Origin: Sinorhizobium terangae
Lineage (GTDB): Bacteria; Pseudomonadota; Alphaproteobacteria; Rhizobiales; Rhizobiaceae
Assembly: GCF_029714365.1 (NCBI RefSeq)
Contig: NZ_CP121660.1
Coordinates: 1,922,001-1,986,000 of the forward strand
DNA: 64,000 bases
Direction: 5' to 3'
In this document: one piece after another, positions 44,529 through 54,068 of the stretch
Layout of the letters: the number at the start of each line of letters is the position of its first letter
Position numbering within the stretch: the first letter of the stretch is position 1
Position numbers and translations under genes: made by a program
The notes under the pieces: generated by a model
The model's input: only the letters and a program-made list of their open reading frames with translations
What the model was told of the DNA's origin: nothing
The model's database searches: none

Positions 44529-45698
44529 TCACGGCTTCAAAACTACCTTTACGCAACCATCCTTCCTCTCGCCGAAGGTACTGTAGAGCGCCGGCCCCTC
44601 GTCGAGGCCGCCCCTATGGGTGATGACGAAGGACGGGTCGATCTCCCCTTTTCGGATCCGATCGAGAAGCGACGGAAGATACCGTTGGACCGGCGTCTGG
44701 CCCATACGGAAGGTCAGTCCGCGGTTGATTGCCGATCCCATCGGTATTTTGTCGAGATATCCGCCGTAGACACCCACAATGGAGACCGTTCCGAAATTTC
44801 GGCAGCAATGGATCGCTTGCCGCAACACGTGCGGGCGATCAGTACCCATGAATGTGGCCACCTTCACGCGGTCGACAAAGGAATCCAGGCTTGCCCGGCT
44901 ATCGGCCTCGGTGCCGACCGCGTCGATGCAGGCGTCGGCTCCCCGACCATGGGTTATCTCCATGATCCGCTCATAGATATCCTCCTGCATGAAATCGAGG
45001 GTCATCGCGCCGGCTGCTTCGGCGAGCCTTAGCCGCTCCGGAACCGTATCCACGGCAATGACTCTTTCGGCGCCGAGCAGGAACGCCGAGCGGATCGCCA
45101 TCTGGCCGACAGGGCCACATCCCCAGATTGCGATCGTGTCCGCAGGGTTGATGTCGCAGAACTCGGCGGCCATGTAGCCGGTTGGAAAGATGTCGGAAAG
45201 AAACAGCACCTGCTCGTCCGTGAGTTCATCCGGAACCTTGATCGGCCCCGCATCCGCATAGGGCACGCGAAGATATTCAGCCTGTCCACCACTGTAACCG
45301 CCGAGAAGGTGTGAATAGCCGAACAGTCCGGCAGGAGAATTCCCCCACAACTTCGTCGCCTTTTCCCAATCGGGATTGGTGCGTTCGCAGCCCGAATAGA
45401 AGCCGCGCTGACAGAAAAAACATTCGCCGCAGGCGATGGTGAAAGGGACGACGACACGGTCGCCGACGCTCAATCTGGTCGCCCTCCTACCCACCTCGAC
45501 GACCTCCCCCATCGTTTCATGGCCAAGGACGTCGCCGTGCTCCATGGAGGGGATGAGACCGTTGAAAATATGGACGTCCGAGCCGCAGATCGCGCAGGCA
45601 GTCACCTTGATGATGACGTCGCGATCGTTCTCGATTTTCGGATCAGGCACGCTCTCGCATCGGATATCGCCCTTGCCGTGCCACGTCAAAGCCTTCAT
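44529..45698 (-). CDS. Zinc-dependent alcohol dehydrogenase (formaldehyde-dehydrogenase-like MDR)
   Basis: 389 residues. Catalytic zinc region [14 protein letters not shown] and [12 protein letters not shown], structural-zinc cysteines in [20 protein letters not shown], and Rossmann motif [20 protein letters not shown]. This is the glutathione-independent formaldehyde-dehydrogenase-like group common in soil bacteria. The start overlaps the SDR stop by 4 bp, so both follow the RpoE2-type promoter at 46719-46743. The aldehyde or alcohol substrate is unknown. Confidence 0.92.
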   Translation of the reverse strand: MKALTWHGKGDIRCESVPDPKIENDRDVIIKVTACAICGSDVHIFNGLIPSMEHGDVLGHETMGEVVEVGRRATRLSVGDRVVVPFTIACGECFFCQRGFYSGCERTNPDWEKATKLWGNSPAGLFGYSHLLGGYSGGQAEYLRVPYADAGPIKVPDELTDEQVLFLSDIFPTGYMAAEFCDINPADTIAIWGCGPVGQMAIRSAFLLGAERVIAVDTVPERLRLAEAAGAMTLDFMQEDIYERIMEITHGRGADACIDAVGTEADSRASLDSFVDRVKVATFMGTDRPHVLRQAIHCCRNFGTVSIVGVYGGYLDKIPMGSAINRGLTFRMGQTPVQRYLPSLLDRIRKGEIDPSFVITHRGGLDEGPALYSTFGERKDGCVKVVLKP

Positions 45699-46684
45699 CT
45701 CAGGACTCCTCTGTATGAAACACGCGATTTGCCGGCGATCAGGGCAGCGATGGCGAACCCGACGACAACGACAGCCGCCATAGTTGCGACGGGAATCCTG
45801 TGGGATGAGCGCAGCCCCCCGTCGATGCCACCGGCCACGGCCGGCGCTCTGAACAGATTGCCGTTGCTGTTCTCCGCCCGCGGCGCTTGCTTCAGGTAAC
45901 GTGACGTAAGCTGCGCCAGCAGCCGCGTCGTGGTGTTGGGGGCGAGAAAATGGACGAAGCGGGCAAGATCAGCGACGAGGCCAACGGTAGTCGAGGCGCG
46001 TGGACGCTCCGCGAGACGGACGATGGCGCGAGCGGCACGACGCGCGTTGTAGACGGGCGGAGGAACGCTGAGCTTCCGACCGGTATAATTCGCCCCATGC
46101 CCCACGCCAGGCGTATCCATAAACGTCGGATAGACATCGCAAATGTGGATGTCGGGTTCATCGGCGAGCTCGGCACGGAGTGCTTCGGAGAAGCCTCTAA
46201 GGCCAAACTTGCTGGCGCTGTAGGCAGTAGCGAAAGGGGTGGAAGCAAAGCCTCCGAGAGAAATCATATTGATGAAGGTGCCGTGGCGCTGCTTGAGAAA
46301 GATCGGAATGGCCGCATGTGCATCATTGATATGGCCGATCAGGTTGGTGCGAATGACCTGCTCATGGGCTGCAATCGGCGTATCGACGAAGCGACCAACC
46401 GCACCGACACCGACATTGCTGAACCAGACGTCGATCTTGCCGAAACTCATCGCCTTCTCTGCCAGCTCCTTGACGGCGTCCGCATCCGTCACGTCGGTCG
46501 GCACGACCAAGACCTCGGCCCCCAATTCGCGACAGGTCTTCGCCACACGCTGAAGCGCGGCGGCATCGCGCGCGGCGAGGACGAGTTTCGAGCCACATCG
46601 CGCGAATGCCTCAGCCGCGGCCTCTCCCACGCCGGACGAGGCACCAGTGATGACCACCACCGCATCTCTCAAAGCTTTCTTCAT
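45695..46684 (-). CDS. SDR oxidoreductase with C-terminal membrane helix
   Basis: 329 residues from the ATG at 46684 (GGGAGGAT ribosome site). Classical SDR motifs are [28 protein letters not shown] (an N-x-G variant) and [19 protein letters not shown] (Tyr-x3-Lys). After residue 280 comes an extension ending in a membrane helix ([20 protein letters not shown]), so it is probably tail-anchored. An RpoE2-type promoter lies upstream. Coupled to the zinc alcohol dehydrogenase. Confidence 0.88.
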   Translation of the reverse strand: MKKALRDAVVVITGASSGVGEAAAEAFARCGSKLVLAARDAAALQRVAKTCRELGAEVLVVPTDVTDADAVKELAEKAMSFGKIDVWFSNVGVGAVGRFVDTPIAAHEQVIRTNLIGHINDAHAAIPIFLKQRHGTFINMISLGGFASTPFATAYSASKFGLRGFSEALRAELADEPDIHICDVYPTFMDTPGVGHGANYTGRKLSVPPPVYNARRAARAIVRLAERPRASTTVGLVADLARFVHFLAPNTTTRLLAQLTSRYLKQAPRAENSNGNLFRAPAVAGGIDGGLRSSHRIPVATMAAVVVVGFAIAALIAGKSRVSYRGVLR

Positions 46685-46718
46685 ATTGGATCCTCCCGCT
46701 CTAACGAGGTCACGAAGG

Positions 46719-46743
46719 AACCGGCAGAAGCTGAACATGTTCC
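46719..46743 (-). promoter_or_regulatory. RpoE2-type promoter for the SDR/alcohol dehydrogenase pair
   Basis: Minus-strand GGAAC (46739-46743), a 16-bp spacer, GGTT (46719-46722), 34 bp before the ATG. Confidence 0.72.
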
Positions 46744-46834
46744 GGCGTCAGCGCACGACGCCTTCACAGGCACTGTAAGGGGTCAGCCGGCGCATCGCGT
46801 ACCTGTTACGGGATGCACCGTCGCGGGGAAGAAG

Positions 46835-46966
46835 CTAGTCGGATTGATCGATCGCGTGAGGCGGCGGTTGGCCGTTTTCCGGCGTCCAGTCAATCGGAAA
46901 AAGCACCCAGATCAAGGCGATCACCACCAGCACGAAAATCACCGTCGCTGTGACTGCTTTGGACAT
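46835..46966 (-). CDS. Small single-helix membrane protein (43 aa)
   Basis: 43 residues from the second of two tandem ATGs (MSKAVTATVIFVLVVIALIW). One membrane helix is followed by a polar tail (PIDWTPENGQPPPHAIDQSD). GGAGG sits 4 bp upstream of this ATG. A candidate RpoE2-type promoter lies about 95 bp upstream. No family was recognised. Confidence 0.6.
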   Translation of the reverse strand: MSKAVTATVIFVLVVIALIWVLFPIDWTPENGQPPPHAIDQSD

Positions 46967-47060
46967 CATACCTCCGACGGTCACCCCCGGTACCGGGGGA
47001 TGAAGCAGGAGACTGACGGAAAAAGAGGGTGTGGCTTCCTGCTTCTTCGAAAGGCACCCC

Positions 47061-47085
47061 AATCGTCGTGGATGACAATTGTTCC
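47061..47085 (-). promoter_or_regulatory. Possible RpoE2-type promoter for the 43-aa membrane protein
   Basis: Minus-strand GGAAC (47081-47085), a 16-bp spacer, GATT (47061-47064). Confidence 0.45.
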
Positions 47086-47229
47086 TCAACCGGAAGATCA
47101 ACGTCGTCTACTTCACGCTATATGCCCGCGCGAGCATTCACTTTGCGCGAAAAGATGACGGCAGACTTGGGAACACGGCGTGGAACAAAACGCCGCTACT
47201 CGCTTTCTCCGGAGACGAAAGGGAAAACC

Positions 47230-47490
47230 ATGATTGCAAGCCCGAAAGAACCTGTCCGCCAAACGGCCGAGACACCCGACGAGGAAAGCGCTGAGACCGG
47301 GCCTAGTTTATCGCGCCCGGAGGATGCGAAGCCGGTGGACCAGGGCCGGATACCACCGGTCCGCAGCACCGATGAGGCGAATATCGATCCTGAAGATGTT
47401 CTTCCGGACGACGAGGAAGAGCAGTCGATTGCCGACAATCCATCGCGCGAAGAGATCCGCTTTGGCAATGTGAAGCCGCCGCGTCCTTAG
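47230..47490 (+). CDS. Small acidic, disordered protein (86 aa)
   Basis: 86 residues (MIASPKEPVRQTAETPDEES), very rich in Glu, Asp and Pro (PEDVLPDDEEEQSIADNPSR), likely disordered. A GGAGACGAAAGGG stretch precedes the ATG. A weak GGAAC-N16-CTTT lies upstream at 47182-47206. No family was recognised. Confidence 0.6.
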   Translation: MIASPKEPVRQTAETPDEESAETGPSLSRPEDAKPVDQGRIPPVRSTDEANIDPEDVLPDDEEEQSIADNPSREEIRFGNVKPPRP

Positions 47491-47628
47491 ATTGACTGCC
47501 GCGCTGTTGGCTGTGCAGGACGTCGCGGGTACCTGCTGGCGGACTTTGACCGGCTTTAAACGTCGCGGTCCATCTGGCACCGCCGTCAATACTCCGTAGC
47601 TTTCCATTTCGAAAACCCTATCCCACCG

Positions 47629-48501
47629 CTACGGAGTTCCAGTTTTTCGTTCCTTCGCCCTCGCCTTCCTCCTGGCCTCACGTAGTTCCTCGATCGTTGG
47701 TTGCCACCAGCCGCGTTCAACCTCGTAGGTTCCGGGCTCGGTTTTCGAAGGCCAGGTTCGAACGAGCTCGTCCAGATTGGGCGCGCGCCATCTTCCCCAG
47801 ATGTGCTCACGGGTGACGTCGCGATAGACATCGGCGACGCGATCTGGATCGACGATTTCGCCGGTGACCTCAGTGATGACAATGATCCGATAGCTGGTCG
47901 TCGAGACCGGCTTGCCGATTGGTGGCAAATCGTCGGCCGGCAGCGGGATACGGCGACGCCGTCTCTCGGCAGATCGGCGTCGTGCCGCCCTCTCCTCCTC
48001 CGTTCCCTTGCGCGCCACGGCGCGCTTGCGCCGTTCCTCAGGTTCGTTGCGCTTTGCCTCTTCCTCGATCACCTGCCAATGCCGGTGAAGGTCGTCGTAG
48101 GAGGCGAACGGCACCCGCCATGTTTTGAGTTCCGGCTGCCATTGGGCAAACGGCACCTGACGGAGTTCATCGACTATCTTCCGTGAATACGGCGTGCGGA
48201 CCCGGAAGCCGTTGTTGTCGACCTTCAGGTAAGGGCTGAGAATGGGTTCGAACGCGTAGGCATCACGGCCCTTCTGATCCGCGTAGGGATCTCTTCTCGA
48301 CGCTTCTCTGGCGAGCCAGCGATTGATCCTGCGCCCCGCTGTGGACCCGGGAACAAACCAGGCCTTACGCTCCTCGCTCCATCGAGCCCGCGGAAACGTT
48401 TCGCGAAAGCGTTGGACGGTCATCCGATCGAATGGAAAGCTGACATTCTCACCGATCTTGCCATCACCATCCTCGTGATGGGTCTCTGCTTCGTCCTCCA
48501 T
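47629..48501 (-). CDS. Protein with two HARP-like modules, unknown function
   Basis: 290 residues. Two tandem segments resemble the HARP (SMARCAL1-type) module: VQRFRETFPRARWSEERKAW (near residues 29-48) and VDELRQVPFAQWQPELKTWR (near 109-128). Each has the core of a helix, then W-x-K/L-x-W. A highly basic linker follows (ERRKRAVARKG and ERRRRRIPLP), then a C-terminal part with RGWWQPTIEELREARRKAR. No helicase or nuclease domain is present. A nucleic-acid-binding role is possible by analogy. No RpoE2-type promoter is clear upstream. Confidence 0.6.
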   Translation of the reverse strand: MEDEAETHHEDGDGKIGENVSFPFDRMTVQRFRETFPRARWSEERKAWFVPGSTAGRRINRWLAREASRRDPYADQKGRDAYAFEPILSPYLKVDNNGFRVRTPYSRKIVDELRQVPFAQWQPELKTWRVPFASYDDLHRHWQVIEEEAKRNEPEERRKRAVARKGTEEERAARRRSAERRRRRIPLPADDLPPIGKPVSTTSYRIIVITEVTGEIVDPDRVADVYRDVTREHIWGRWRAPNLDELVRTWPSKTEPGTYEVERGWWQPTIEELREARRKARAKERKTGTP

Positions 48502-48855
48502 GCCGCAGATGCCTTCAATCGTTCGGCTGTTCTATTCCGAACGCGCGAGCTGAGAAAAGGATGCTCAATTCAACGGGATGTTCCTGGCGCGGAGACAAGG
48601 CCGATCGATGGAATCGGCGGGCTTCAAGTGAAGAACTCAGGCGTGGACAGTGTCAGGAGATGCGGGCTGCAGCATGCACCTGATCGGTGGGCTGGCCTTC
48701 GTGCACTTTTCGCAGCGGCGTGCCAGAACGCGCATTCGGGCCTTCCCCGTTGGCCGCGGCAGTGCCTTTCGGAACTATCTTACCGCATCTTACGCGCCAA
48801 AGGGATGCGACGCTGCCCCGCAACAACGCGGGGCTTCTTCGTTGGTTCGGGCTCC
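48502..48855. other. Intergenic stretch with a GC-rich hairpin
   Basis: About 350 bp without a recognised gene. It contains a 7-bp stem (GCCCCGC 48815-48821, GCGGGGC 48828-48834) just downstream of the minus-strand exported-protein gene. On the minus strand no T-run follows, so termination is uncertain. Confidence 0.45.
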
Positions 48856-49176
48856 TCAGCAGCCCGTTGTATCGCGTCCCTCGCTGGGGTTCATCTTTTT
48901 CTTGGCGAGACCGGGCGGGCAATCTTTGTTCGGGGCGTCATCCTGAGCGTCCCCAGCTGCGCTGTTATCATTGCTCTTCACGCTGCCGGTGGTCTCGCTG
49001 GAATAGGGCTTGTCCCCGCGTTGCCCCGCCTTGCAATTCGGGCTGCCCGGATCGCATTTTTCCATATTCATGGAAGGCTGATCCCCGGTCGCGCTCGTGC
49101 CGGACTGCGCGGAAGCAGTCAGGCTGGCCGCCGAGAACAGCGCTGCCGCTAAGGCAGCCGATATGGCAAGTTTCAT
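48856..49176 (-). CDS. Small exported protein (106 aa)
   Basis: 106 residues from the ATG at 49176. Signal peptide MKLAISAALAAALFSAASLT, then ASAQ and a polar mature part with four cysteines (MEKCDPGSPNCKAG; KDCPPGLAKKK; final GC). The cysteines suggest disulphides in the periplasm. GGAG precedes the ATG. An RpoE2-type promoter lies upstream, and the leader contains an 8-bp hairpin. No family was recognised. Confidence 0.75.
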   Translation of the reverse strand: MKLAISAALAAALFSAASLTASAQSGTSATGDQPSMNMEKCDPGSPNCKAGQRGDKPYSSETTGSVKSNDNSAAGDAQDDAPNKDCPPGLAKKKMNPSEGRDTTGC

Positions 49177-49198
49177 ATCTAAGCTCCATTTGTTGCTT

Positions 49199-49220
49199 CC
49201 AAGCGTTCTCTTACGCTTGG
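49199..49220 (-). other. 5'-leader hairpin of the exported-protein mRNA
   Basis: CCAAGCGT (49199-49206) and ACGCTTGG (49213-49220) form a perfect 8-bp stem with a 6-base loop, placed between the -10 (49232-49235) and the start codon. It would sit at or near the 5' end of the transcript. Confidence 0.5.
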
Positions 49221-49231
49221 CCCGTCCAACG

Positions 49232-49256
49232 AACCTCCCGCTTCCGGAAATGTTCC
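49232..49256 (-). promoter_or_regulatory. RpoE2-type promoter for the 106-aa exported protein
   Basis: Minus-strand GGAAC (49252-49256), a 16-bp spacer, GGTT (49232-49235), 55 bp before the ATG. Confidence 0.7.
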
Positions 49257-49606
49257 GGCCGGAACAACCAGCGATACCGCGCAAGAGCAGGTAAGCCCGC
49301 CACCGCGGCTTGAGCGCCAGGGAGTTGCTCACGCGCCGCCTAAATGATCAGTGCCTGTTCGTGTTCTTGCTTTCGCGTGGCTCTTCACGTCAGGGAGGAC
49401 GCCATCTCCTGCCGAGATATGCTCAGCAAGATGACGAGACTTGATCCGGCTTGATGGCCGCCAAGCGAAGGAGGCCCGCGACTGCTCGAGAGCCTCTTCG
49501 GCATGTCGATAAGCCAGGACTCCGGACGGCCATGGCTGCCGCCCGCGATCCGCTCGCCGTGAGATGGTCCTCCATGTCGAACAGGCTGCCTTCCACGAAG
49601 ACGCTC
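49257..49606. other. Intergenic stretch without a recognised gene
   Basis: About 350 bp downstream of the 133-residue exported-protein gene. Short open frames exist on both strands but lack ribosome sites and recognisable products. Confidence 0.4.
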
Positions 49607-50008
49607 TCACTTTGCTCCAATCAGGTCCTTGATCTCGCCCAGCTTCTTCATGCATCCCTGCTCATCGCCGGCTTCGGCCATTTTCTTGGCTTCTGCCTCG
49701 AGCTGGCTTGGCTTGTCGCCACTTTCACCGGTCCGCTTGCCGGTGACCTGCTCCTGATGAGGCGAAGTCGCTTTCGTCTGGGCGCCGGTTGATCCCGTTA
49801 TTTCCGTTCCGACAGCCTTCTTCTGCTTGCCGGGCATGACTTCTTCCTGGTGCTTCGTAACAGGCGCGCCGGACCCGCTGCCGGCTGCGCCCGTTTCTGC
49901 GGAAACGATAGCTGGCCCGAGTTTCTCGAGTTCTTGACGGCAGTCCGCAAATGCCGGCACAGCCAGCAGAATGGGAAGGGCGGTGGCTGCCATGAGACGT
50001 ATCAACAT
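49607..50008 (-). CDS. Exported Lys/Glu-rich small protein (133 aa)
   Basis: 133 residues from the ATG at 50008, chosen for the signal peptide (MLIRLMAATALPILLAVPAF, cleaved after ALA-like FA). The mature part has one Cys pair (DCRQELEKLG; EQGCMKKLGEIKDLIG) enclosing a low-complexity Gly/Ser/Lys/Gln middle. The N- and C-terminal segments may close with a disulphide. An RpoE2-type promoter lies 47 bp upstream. No family was recognised. Confidence 0.75.
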   Translation of the reverse strand: MLIRLMAATALPILLAVPAFADCRQELEKLGPAIVSAETGAAGSGSGAPVTKHQEEVMPGKQKKAVGTEITGSTGAQTKATSPHQEQVTGKRTGESGDKPSQLEAEAKKMAEAGDEQGCMKKLGEIKDLIGAK

Positions 50009-50055
50009 TGTTCTTCTCGCTCGCTGTTTGACGCAATGCGTCCGTTGCTGAGCCA

Positions 50056-50080
50056 AACAAAGCTCTACGTGAAGAGTTCC
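50056..50080 (-). promoter_or_regulatory. RpoE2-type promoter for the 133-aa exported protein
   Basis: Minus-strand GGAAC (50076-50080), a 16-bp spacer, TGTT (50056-50059), 47 bp before the ATG. It is the right-most of the series. Confidence 0.65.
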
Positions 50081-50242
50081 CGTTAGATGGCTGACTTTTT
50101 TAAACTCAGCGCGATCCGAAAATCCCGTTTCCCGGTCAGGTAGATCGTCACTCCACGCTCCTACTCCAGCTCTCATACCCTAGATCGGAAGACGAAGAAT
50201 CGCGTCGTTTTCAGGTAGGCCGAGGCGTTCACAGGCAGTAGA

Positions 50243-53200
50243 TCACCCCATCGGAACCCTTGCCAGCACCTCGTCGAGTGCATCGAGGAAATAGTCGCAA
50301 TCCTCGGCGCTGAACGGCGCCGGCGGCTTTATCTTCAGCACGTTGTGATGCGGTCCCTCGCTTGAAAGCAGGATCCGGTGCTTCCTCTTCATCTCGGCGA
50401 TGACGAAGTCGAGTTCGCCAGCGGCTGGCTTCAGGGTCTCGTGGTCGCGCACGAGTTCGATGCCGTTGAAGAGGCCGTGGCCGCGCACGTCGCCGATGAT
50501 CGGGTGCCGCTCCGCAAGCCGGCGGGCGCCATTCATCAAACGCTTGCCGACGACTGCGCAATGGTGAACCAGCCGCTCGTCGCGTATGACGTCGAGTACG
50601 GCAAGTCCGATCTCGGCGGAAACCGGATTGCCGCCGAAGGTGTTGAAATATTCCATGCCGTTGGCGAAGGCGGCCGCGATCGCTTCGGTGGTGACGACCG
50701 CCGCCATCGGATGGCCGTTGCCGATCGGCTTGCCCATGGTGACGATGTCGGGAACCACGCCTTGCGTCTCGTGCGCCCACATGTGGCTGCCGACGCGGCC
50801 GAAGCCCACCTGCACCTCGTCCGCCAGGCATAGACCTCCGGCGGCGCGCACATGGGCGTACGCTTCGTTGAGATAGCCCTCCGGCAGGACCAATTGGCCG
50901 CCGGTGCCGAGAATGCCCTCGCTGAAGAAGAGCGCCGGCTTGCGGCCTTCCGCTGCCAGCGCTTCGATCTGGCATTTCACGTCCTGCGCATATTTCGCGC
51001 CCGCATCGGCATCGCCATAGCGGTAGCGGCCGCGGTAAAGATCCGGCATCTCGGCAACGCGCACATGCGCGGGTCTGCCCTCGCCGCCCTTGCCGGCGAA
51101 CTTGTAGGGGCTGACGTCGATCAGGCTCGTGAGGTGCCCGTGATAGGCGTGATCGACGGTGATGATATCGCGGTTGCCGGTATAGGCGCGGGCGAGCCGG
51201 ATCGCGAGATCGTTCGCCTCGCTGCCGGAGTTCACGAAGAAGCAGACGTTCAGGGGATCGGGGAAGAGTGCGGTCAGCCGTCGCGAATATTCGACCAGGC
51301 TGTCGTGCAGATAGCGCGAATTGGTGTTGAGCCGTGCGATCTGCGTCTCGGCCGCCTTGACGACGCGCGGGTGGCAATGGCCGACATGACAGACGTTGTT
51401 GACCATATCGAGCCAGCGCGTGCCCTCCTCGTCGATCAGACAGGCGCCTTCGCCGCCGACGATCTTCAGCGGCGCCGCGCCATAGGCGATGCTCAGCGAC
51501 CGGCCGATCCGGCGATGGCGCTCGCGCACCAGGAATTCCTTGTCGCGCGCAACGATCACCGAGGCCGGCACCGAAAGCCCGAGCACGACACTCGGATCCG
51601 GGCTGACCTCCCGCCAGACCTGCCATTGGTCGCGCACGCCGACGCCATGCATGCGCCCTTCGAGACCGAGATGGTCGGTGACGATCTGGAAGTGCAAATG
51701 CGGCACCCAGCCGCCGTTTTCGTGGCGGGCACCAAGCGTCGCGAAAGCCTCTCCCTTGGCAATCGACCGGCCGATCGCAAGCTTTTCCGTGCTCTCTCGC
51801 GACAGATGGCCGTAGAGCGTGCAGAACACGTCGCCGTCGCCGGTTGCGTGTTCGATCAGCACGGTCGGACCGAAGCCATGCGCGACCGCGTCATCATGGT
51901 AGAAGGCGACCTTGCCTGTGAACGGCGCATGCACCGGCTCGCCGGCGGGCGCGAAAATATCGACACCGAGGTGAACGGTGCGGCGTTGGCTCGCGACCGT
52001 CGTGCTATACGCATCTCCCTTGTAGACCGCCCGGTCCTCACCATAGAGGCCGAGCCCAAAATCCGCGCCCTCGGCGCGGATACGCGCCTCGATCCGCGCT
52101 TCCGCCTCGACCTTGTCGAGCGTCGCCCAGTCGTTGGCAGCGGGCCCCCCTGCGGAGAAATCGAAGACAGCCGCCTTCGGCTTCAGGACAGTCGGTCTTA
52201 TGATCCCCGAGAAACCATGCGCATTGCGTTCCAGCCAGCGCACGATCCTCGCGGCTTTCGGAATGGGCGCAAAGCCGCAGGCATCGCGAAGGCGGGCGAC
52301 GGCGATTGCCCGGTTTTCCCGCTCGATCCGCTGCAGTTCGCTCCAGACATCCTCCTGGCTGACGAGCAGATAGGTGTTTTCAGGATTCTCGCGGATCTGC
52401 TTTGCTGCCATTGACATGCTGACGGCATAGCGGGTGCGCACGAGATCGAAGATCAGTTCGACTTCGGTTTCCGTGAGCGGATTGACGTCGTGATAGGCAC
52501 CGGCAAGGCGAGCCATGGTGCCCACCGCATCCTCTGCGCCGATCAGCGCATAGGCGGAAGCGACCGCAATCTCGATGACGCGAAAAGTCTCGACCATGTC
52601 GCCGAAGTCGAGCAGCCCGCTGACGCGGCCCTCGGCGTCGAGAAGCACGTTATAGTCGTTGGCATCGTTGTGGATTATTTGCCGCGGGCAGGCTGCGAGG
52701 CGCGGCAGAACGGCAGAAACGAAATGATCGAGGATGCCGCGGACCGTATTGCGCTTTTCCTCGTCGTCAATCAGCCCGACATGGTCGAGATGCATATCGG
52801 CCCGGGCAACATCCCAGCCATAAACACGCTTTGCGCCCGGATGATCGAAGCCCGTCAGGGCGCGGTCCAGCGTGCCGAGCAATGCTCCCAAGGTCTCGAC
52901 GCTAACGGCGCTGCGGTTCGAAGCATGCGCCCAGGTCTCGCCCGGCAGCCAGGTAAGAAGTCGGGCGAGACGCTCGCCCTTGAAGTCGACCGGCCTGAGA
53001 AGCGCGCCGGAGCGATCCGGCAGGGCGCGGGAGATGGGCAGGGCCTGCGCTGCCAATGCCAGGTGTTCGAGAACGGCGAGTTGCATGTCGAGCTCTTCCG
53101 GCGCCCCCGCTGCGTGCAGCTTCAGCAGAAAGGCGCTGCCGTCGTTCGTGCGAACACGGAAATTGAGGTCGTGTTCACCCGGCAGCGCGGAGATTTCTCC

Positions 53201-53272
53201 TTCTATCCCATAGGTCTCAGTGAGCAGCTTGTTGATTGCCGCGATCTCCTGTCCGCTCAGTTCTTTCGTCAT
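50243..53272 (-). CDS. Trifunctional APH-type kinase / M23 peptidase-like / class III PLP enzyme
   Basis: 1009 residues from the ATG at 53272. (i) N-terminal aminoglycoside/choline-kinase fold to about residue 330, with catalytic [14 protein letters not shown] near 201 and LLDFGDM. (ii) M23-type domain about 420-560 with HLGVDIFAP and VPHLHFQ metal-site motifs. (iii) C-terminal class III aminotransferase, PLP lysine in [14 protein letters not shown] near 847. A kinase plus PLP phospho-lyase pair matches the hydroxylysine and ethanolamine-phosphate routes, in which the phosphorylated amino-alcohol is split to an aldehyde. It ends the LacI-controlled amino-acid uptake operon, so its substrate is probably the imported compound. 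Confidence 0.88.
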   Translation of the reverse strand: MTKELSGQEIAAINKLLTETYGIEGEISALPGEHDLNFRVRTNDGSAFLLKLHAAGAPEELDMQLAVLEHLALAAQALPISRALPDRSGALLRPVDFKGERLARLLTWLPGETWAHASNRSAVSVETLGALLGTLDRALTGFDHPGAKRVYGWDVARADMHLDHVGLIDDEEKRNTVRGILDHFVSAVLPRLAACPRQIIHNDANDYNVLLDAEGRVSGLLDFGDMVETFRVIEIAVASAYALIGAEDAVGTMARLAGAYHDVNPLTETEVELIFDLVRTRYAVSMSMAAKQIRENPENTYLLVSQEDVWSELQRIERENRAIAVARLRDACGFAPIPKAARIVRWLERNAHGFSGIIRPTVLKPKAAVFDFSAGGPAANDWATLDKVEAEARIEARIRAEGADFGLGLYGEDRAVYKGDAYSTTVASQRRTVHLGVDIFAPAGEPVHAPFTGKVAFYHDDAVAHGFGPTVLIEHATGDGDVFCTLYGHLSRESTEKLAIGRSIAKGEAFATLGARHENGGWVPHLHFQIVTDHLGLEGRMHGVGVRDQWQVWREVSPDPSVVLGLSVPASVIVARDKEFLVRERHRRIGRSLSIAYGAAPLKIVGGEGACLIDEEGTRWLDMVNNVCHVGHCHPRVVKAAETQIARLNTNSRYLHDSLVEYSRRLTALFPDPLNVCFFVNSGSEANDLAIRLARAYTGNRDIITVDHAYHGHLTSLIDVSPYKFAGKGGEGRPAHVRVAEMPDLYRGRYRYGDADAGAKYAQDVKCQIEALAAEGRKPALFFSEGILGTGGQLVLPEGYLNEAYAHVRAAGGLCLADEVQVGFGRVGSHMWAHETQGVVPDIVTMGKPIGNGHPMAAVVTTEAIAAAFANGMEYFNTFGGNPVSAEIGLAVLDVIRDERLVHHCAVVGKRLMNGARRLAERHPIIGDVRGHGLFNGIELVRDHETLKPAAGELDFVIAEMKRKHRILLSSEGPHHNVLKIKPPAPFSAEDCDYFLDALDEVLARVPMG

Positions 53273-53288
53273 GATCCCGCTCGCCTTC

Positions 53289-53972
53289 TCACCATGATAC
53301 CTGTTTGCCGTCGAAAGCTCGGAAGCTGCCGCTGTCGGCGAGCCCGACGCCATCGATGATCGCCTTGAGACCGATCGCGCTCTCGGCAACTCGAATTCTC
53401 GCGCCCTCGCCCCCCATGTCGGTCTTCACCCAGCCGGGATGCAACGACAGAACCGCAATTCCGTGTTTCCGCAGATCCTGGGCGAGCTTCACCGTCGCCA
53501 TGTTCAGCGCCGCCTTGGAGCAACGATAAGCATAGTCGCCGTCGTCATCGTCGAGCGTACCCTCGGCGAGCGAGCCGGCCCGGCTGCTGATATTGGCGAC
53601 GATCGGGCGTTCTCCGGCGAGGAGATTGGGCAGAAGCGCCTGGACGATGAGAAGCGGCGCCAGCGCATTGATCCGCATGACCTCGAGGAAGTCGTCCGGA
53701 TCGATTGTCGCGAGACCGCCCGTATCGCCGCGAATGCCGGCATTGTTGATCAGGAGATCGATCGGCCGTCCGCCGAGACCGGCGGCGAGAGCGGCAATCG
53801 ATCCCATGTCGGCAACATCGAGCTGCCGATGCTCGATCCCCTCGCCATCCGGCGCGGTAGCCGCGCGGGCGCAGGCGATTACCGGCCAGCCGGCCGCCGC
53901 ATATTGCCGCGCCAGCTCGCGGCCAAGGCCGCGCGAGGCGCCGGTGATGAGAACGGTGGGTTGGCCGGTCAT
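53289..53972 (-). CDS. SDR-family oxidoreductase
   Basis: 227 residues from the ATG at 53972. Classical SDR: TVLITGASRGLGRELARQYA, LLINNAGIRGD and YRCSKAALNMATVKLAQDL. It lies 16 bp before the trifunctional enzyme and about 100 bp after the permease, with a strong hairpin (54002-54031) in between. It may reduce or oxidise the aldehyde made by the PLP enzyme. An in-frame ATG 30 bp upstream is a less likely start. Confidence 0.88.
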   Translation of the reverse strand: MTGQPTVLITGASRGLGRELARQYAAAGWPVIACARAATAPDGEGIEHRQLDVADMGSIAALAAGLGGRPIDLLINNAGIRGDTGGLATIDPDDFLEVMRINALAPLLIVQALLPNLLAGERPIVANISSRAGSLAEGTLDDDDGDYAYRCSKAALNMATVKLAQDLRKHGIAVLSLHPGWVKTDMGGEGARIRVAESAIGLKAIIDGVGLADSGSFRAFDGKQVSW

Positions 53973-54001
53973 GGGAGATTCCCTTGCTCGCGCCCGATGC
54001 A

Positions 54002-54031
54002 CCCCCCTCTGCCCTGCCGGGCAGAGGGGGG
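54002..54031. other. Perfect 13-bp GC hairpin inside an operon
   Basis: CCCCCCTCTGCCC (54002-54014) and GGGCAGAGGGGGG (54019-54031) enclose a TGCC loop. No T-run follows on the minus strand. It lies between the permease stop and the SDR start, so it is more likely a partial-attenuation or mRNA-stability element than a full terminator. A REP-like mobile repeat is also possible. Confidence 0.6.
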
Positions 54032-54068
54032 TAACGCCACGCGCCTCCCCGCCGCAATCCGGTCGGCT

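Noticed and set aside
48815..48834. Intrinsic terminator for the exported-protein gene
   Set aside because: Stem present but no T-run on the relevant strand; listed only as a hairpin.
49423..49655. Short minus-strand frames that might be a broken DUF982-like gene
   Set aside because: The resemblance is too weak in every frame and there is no ribosome site.
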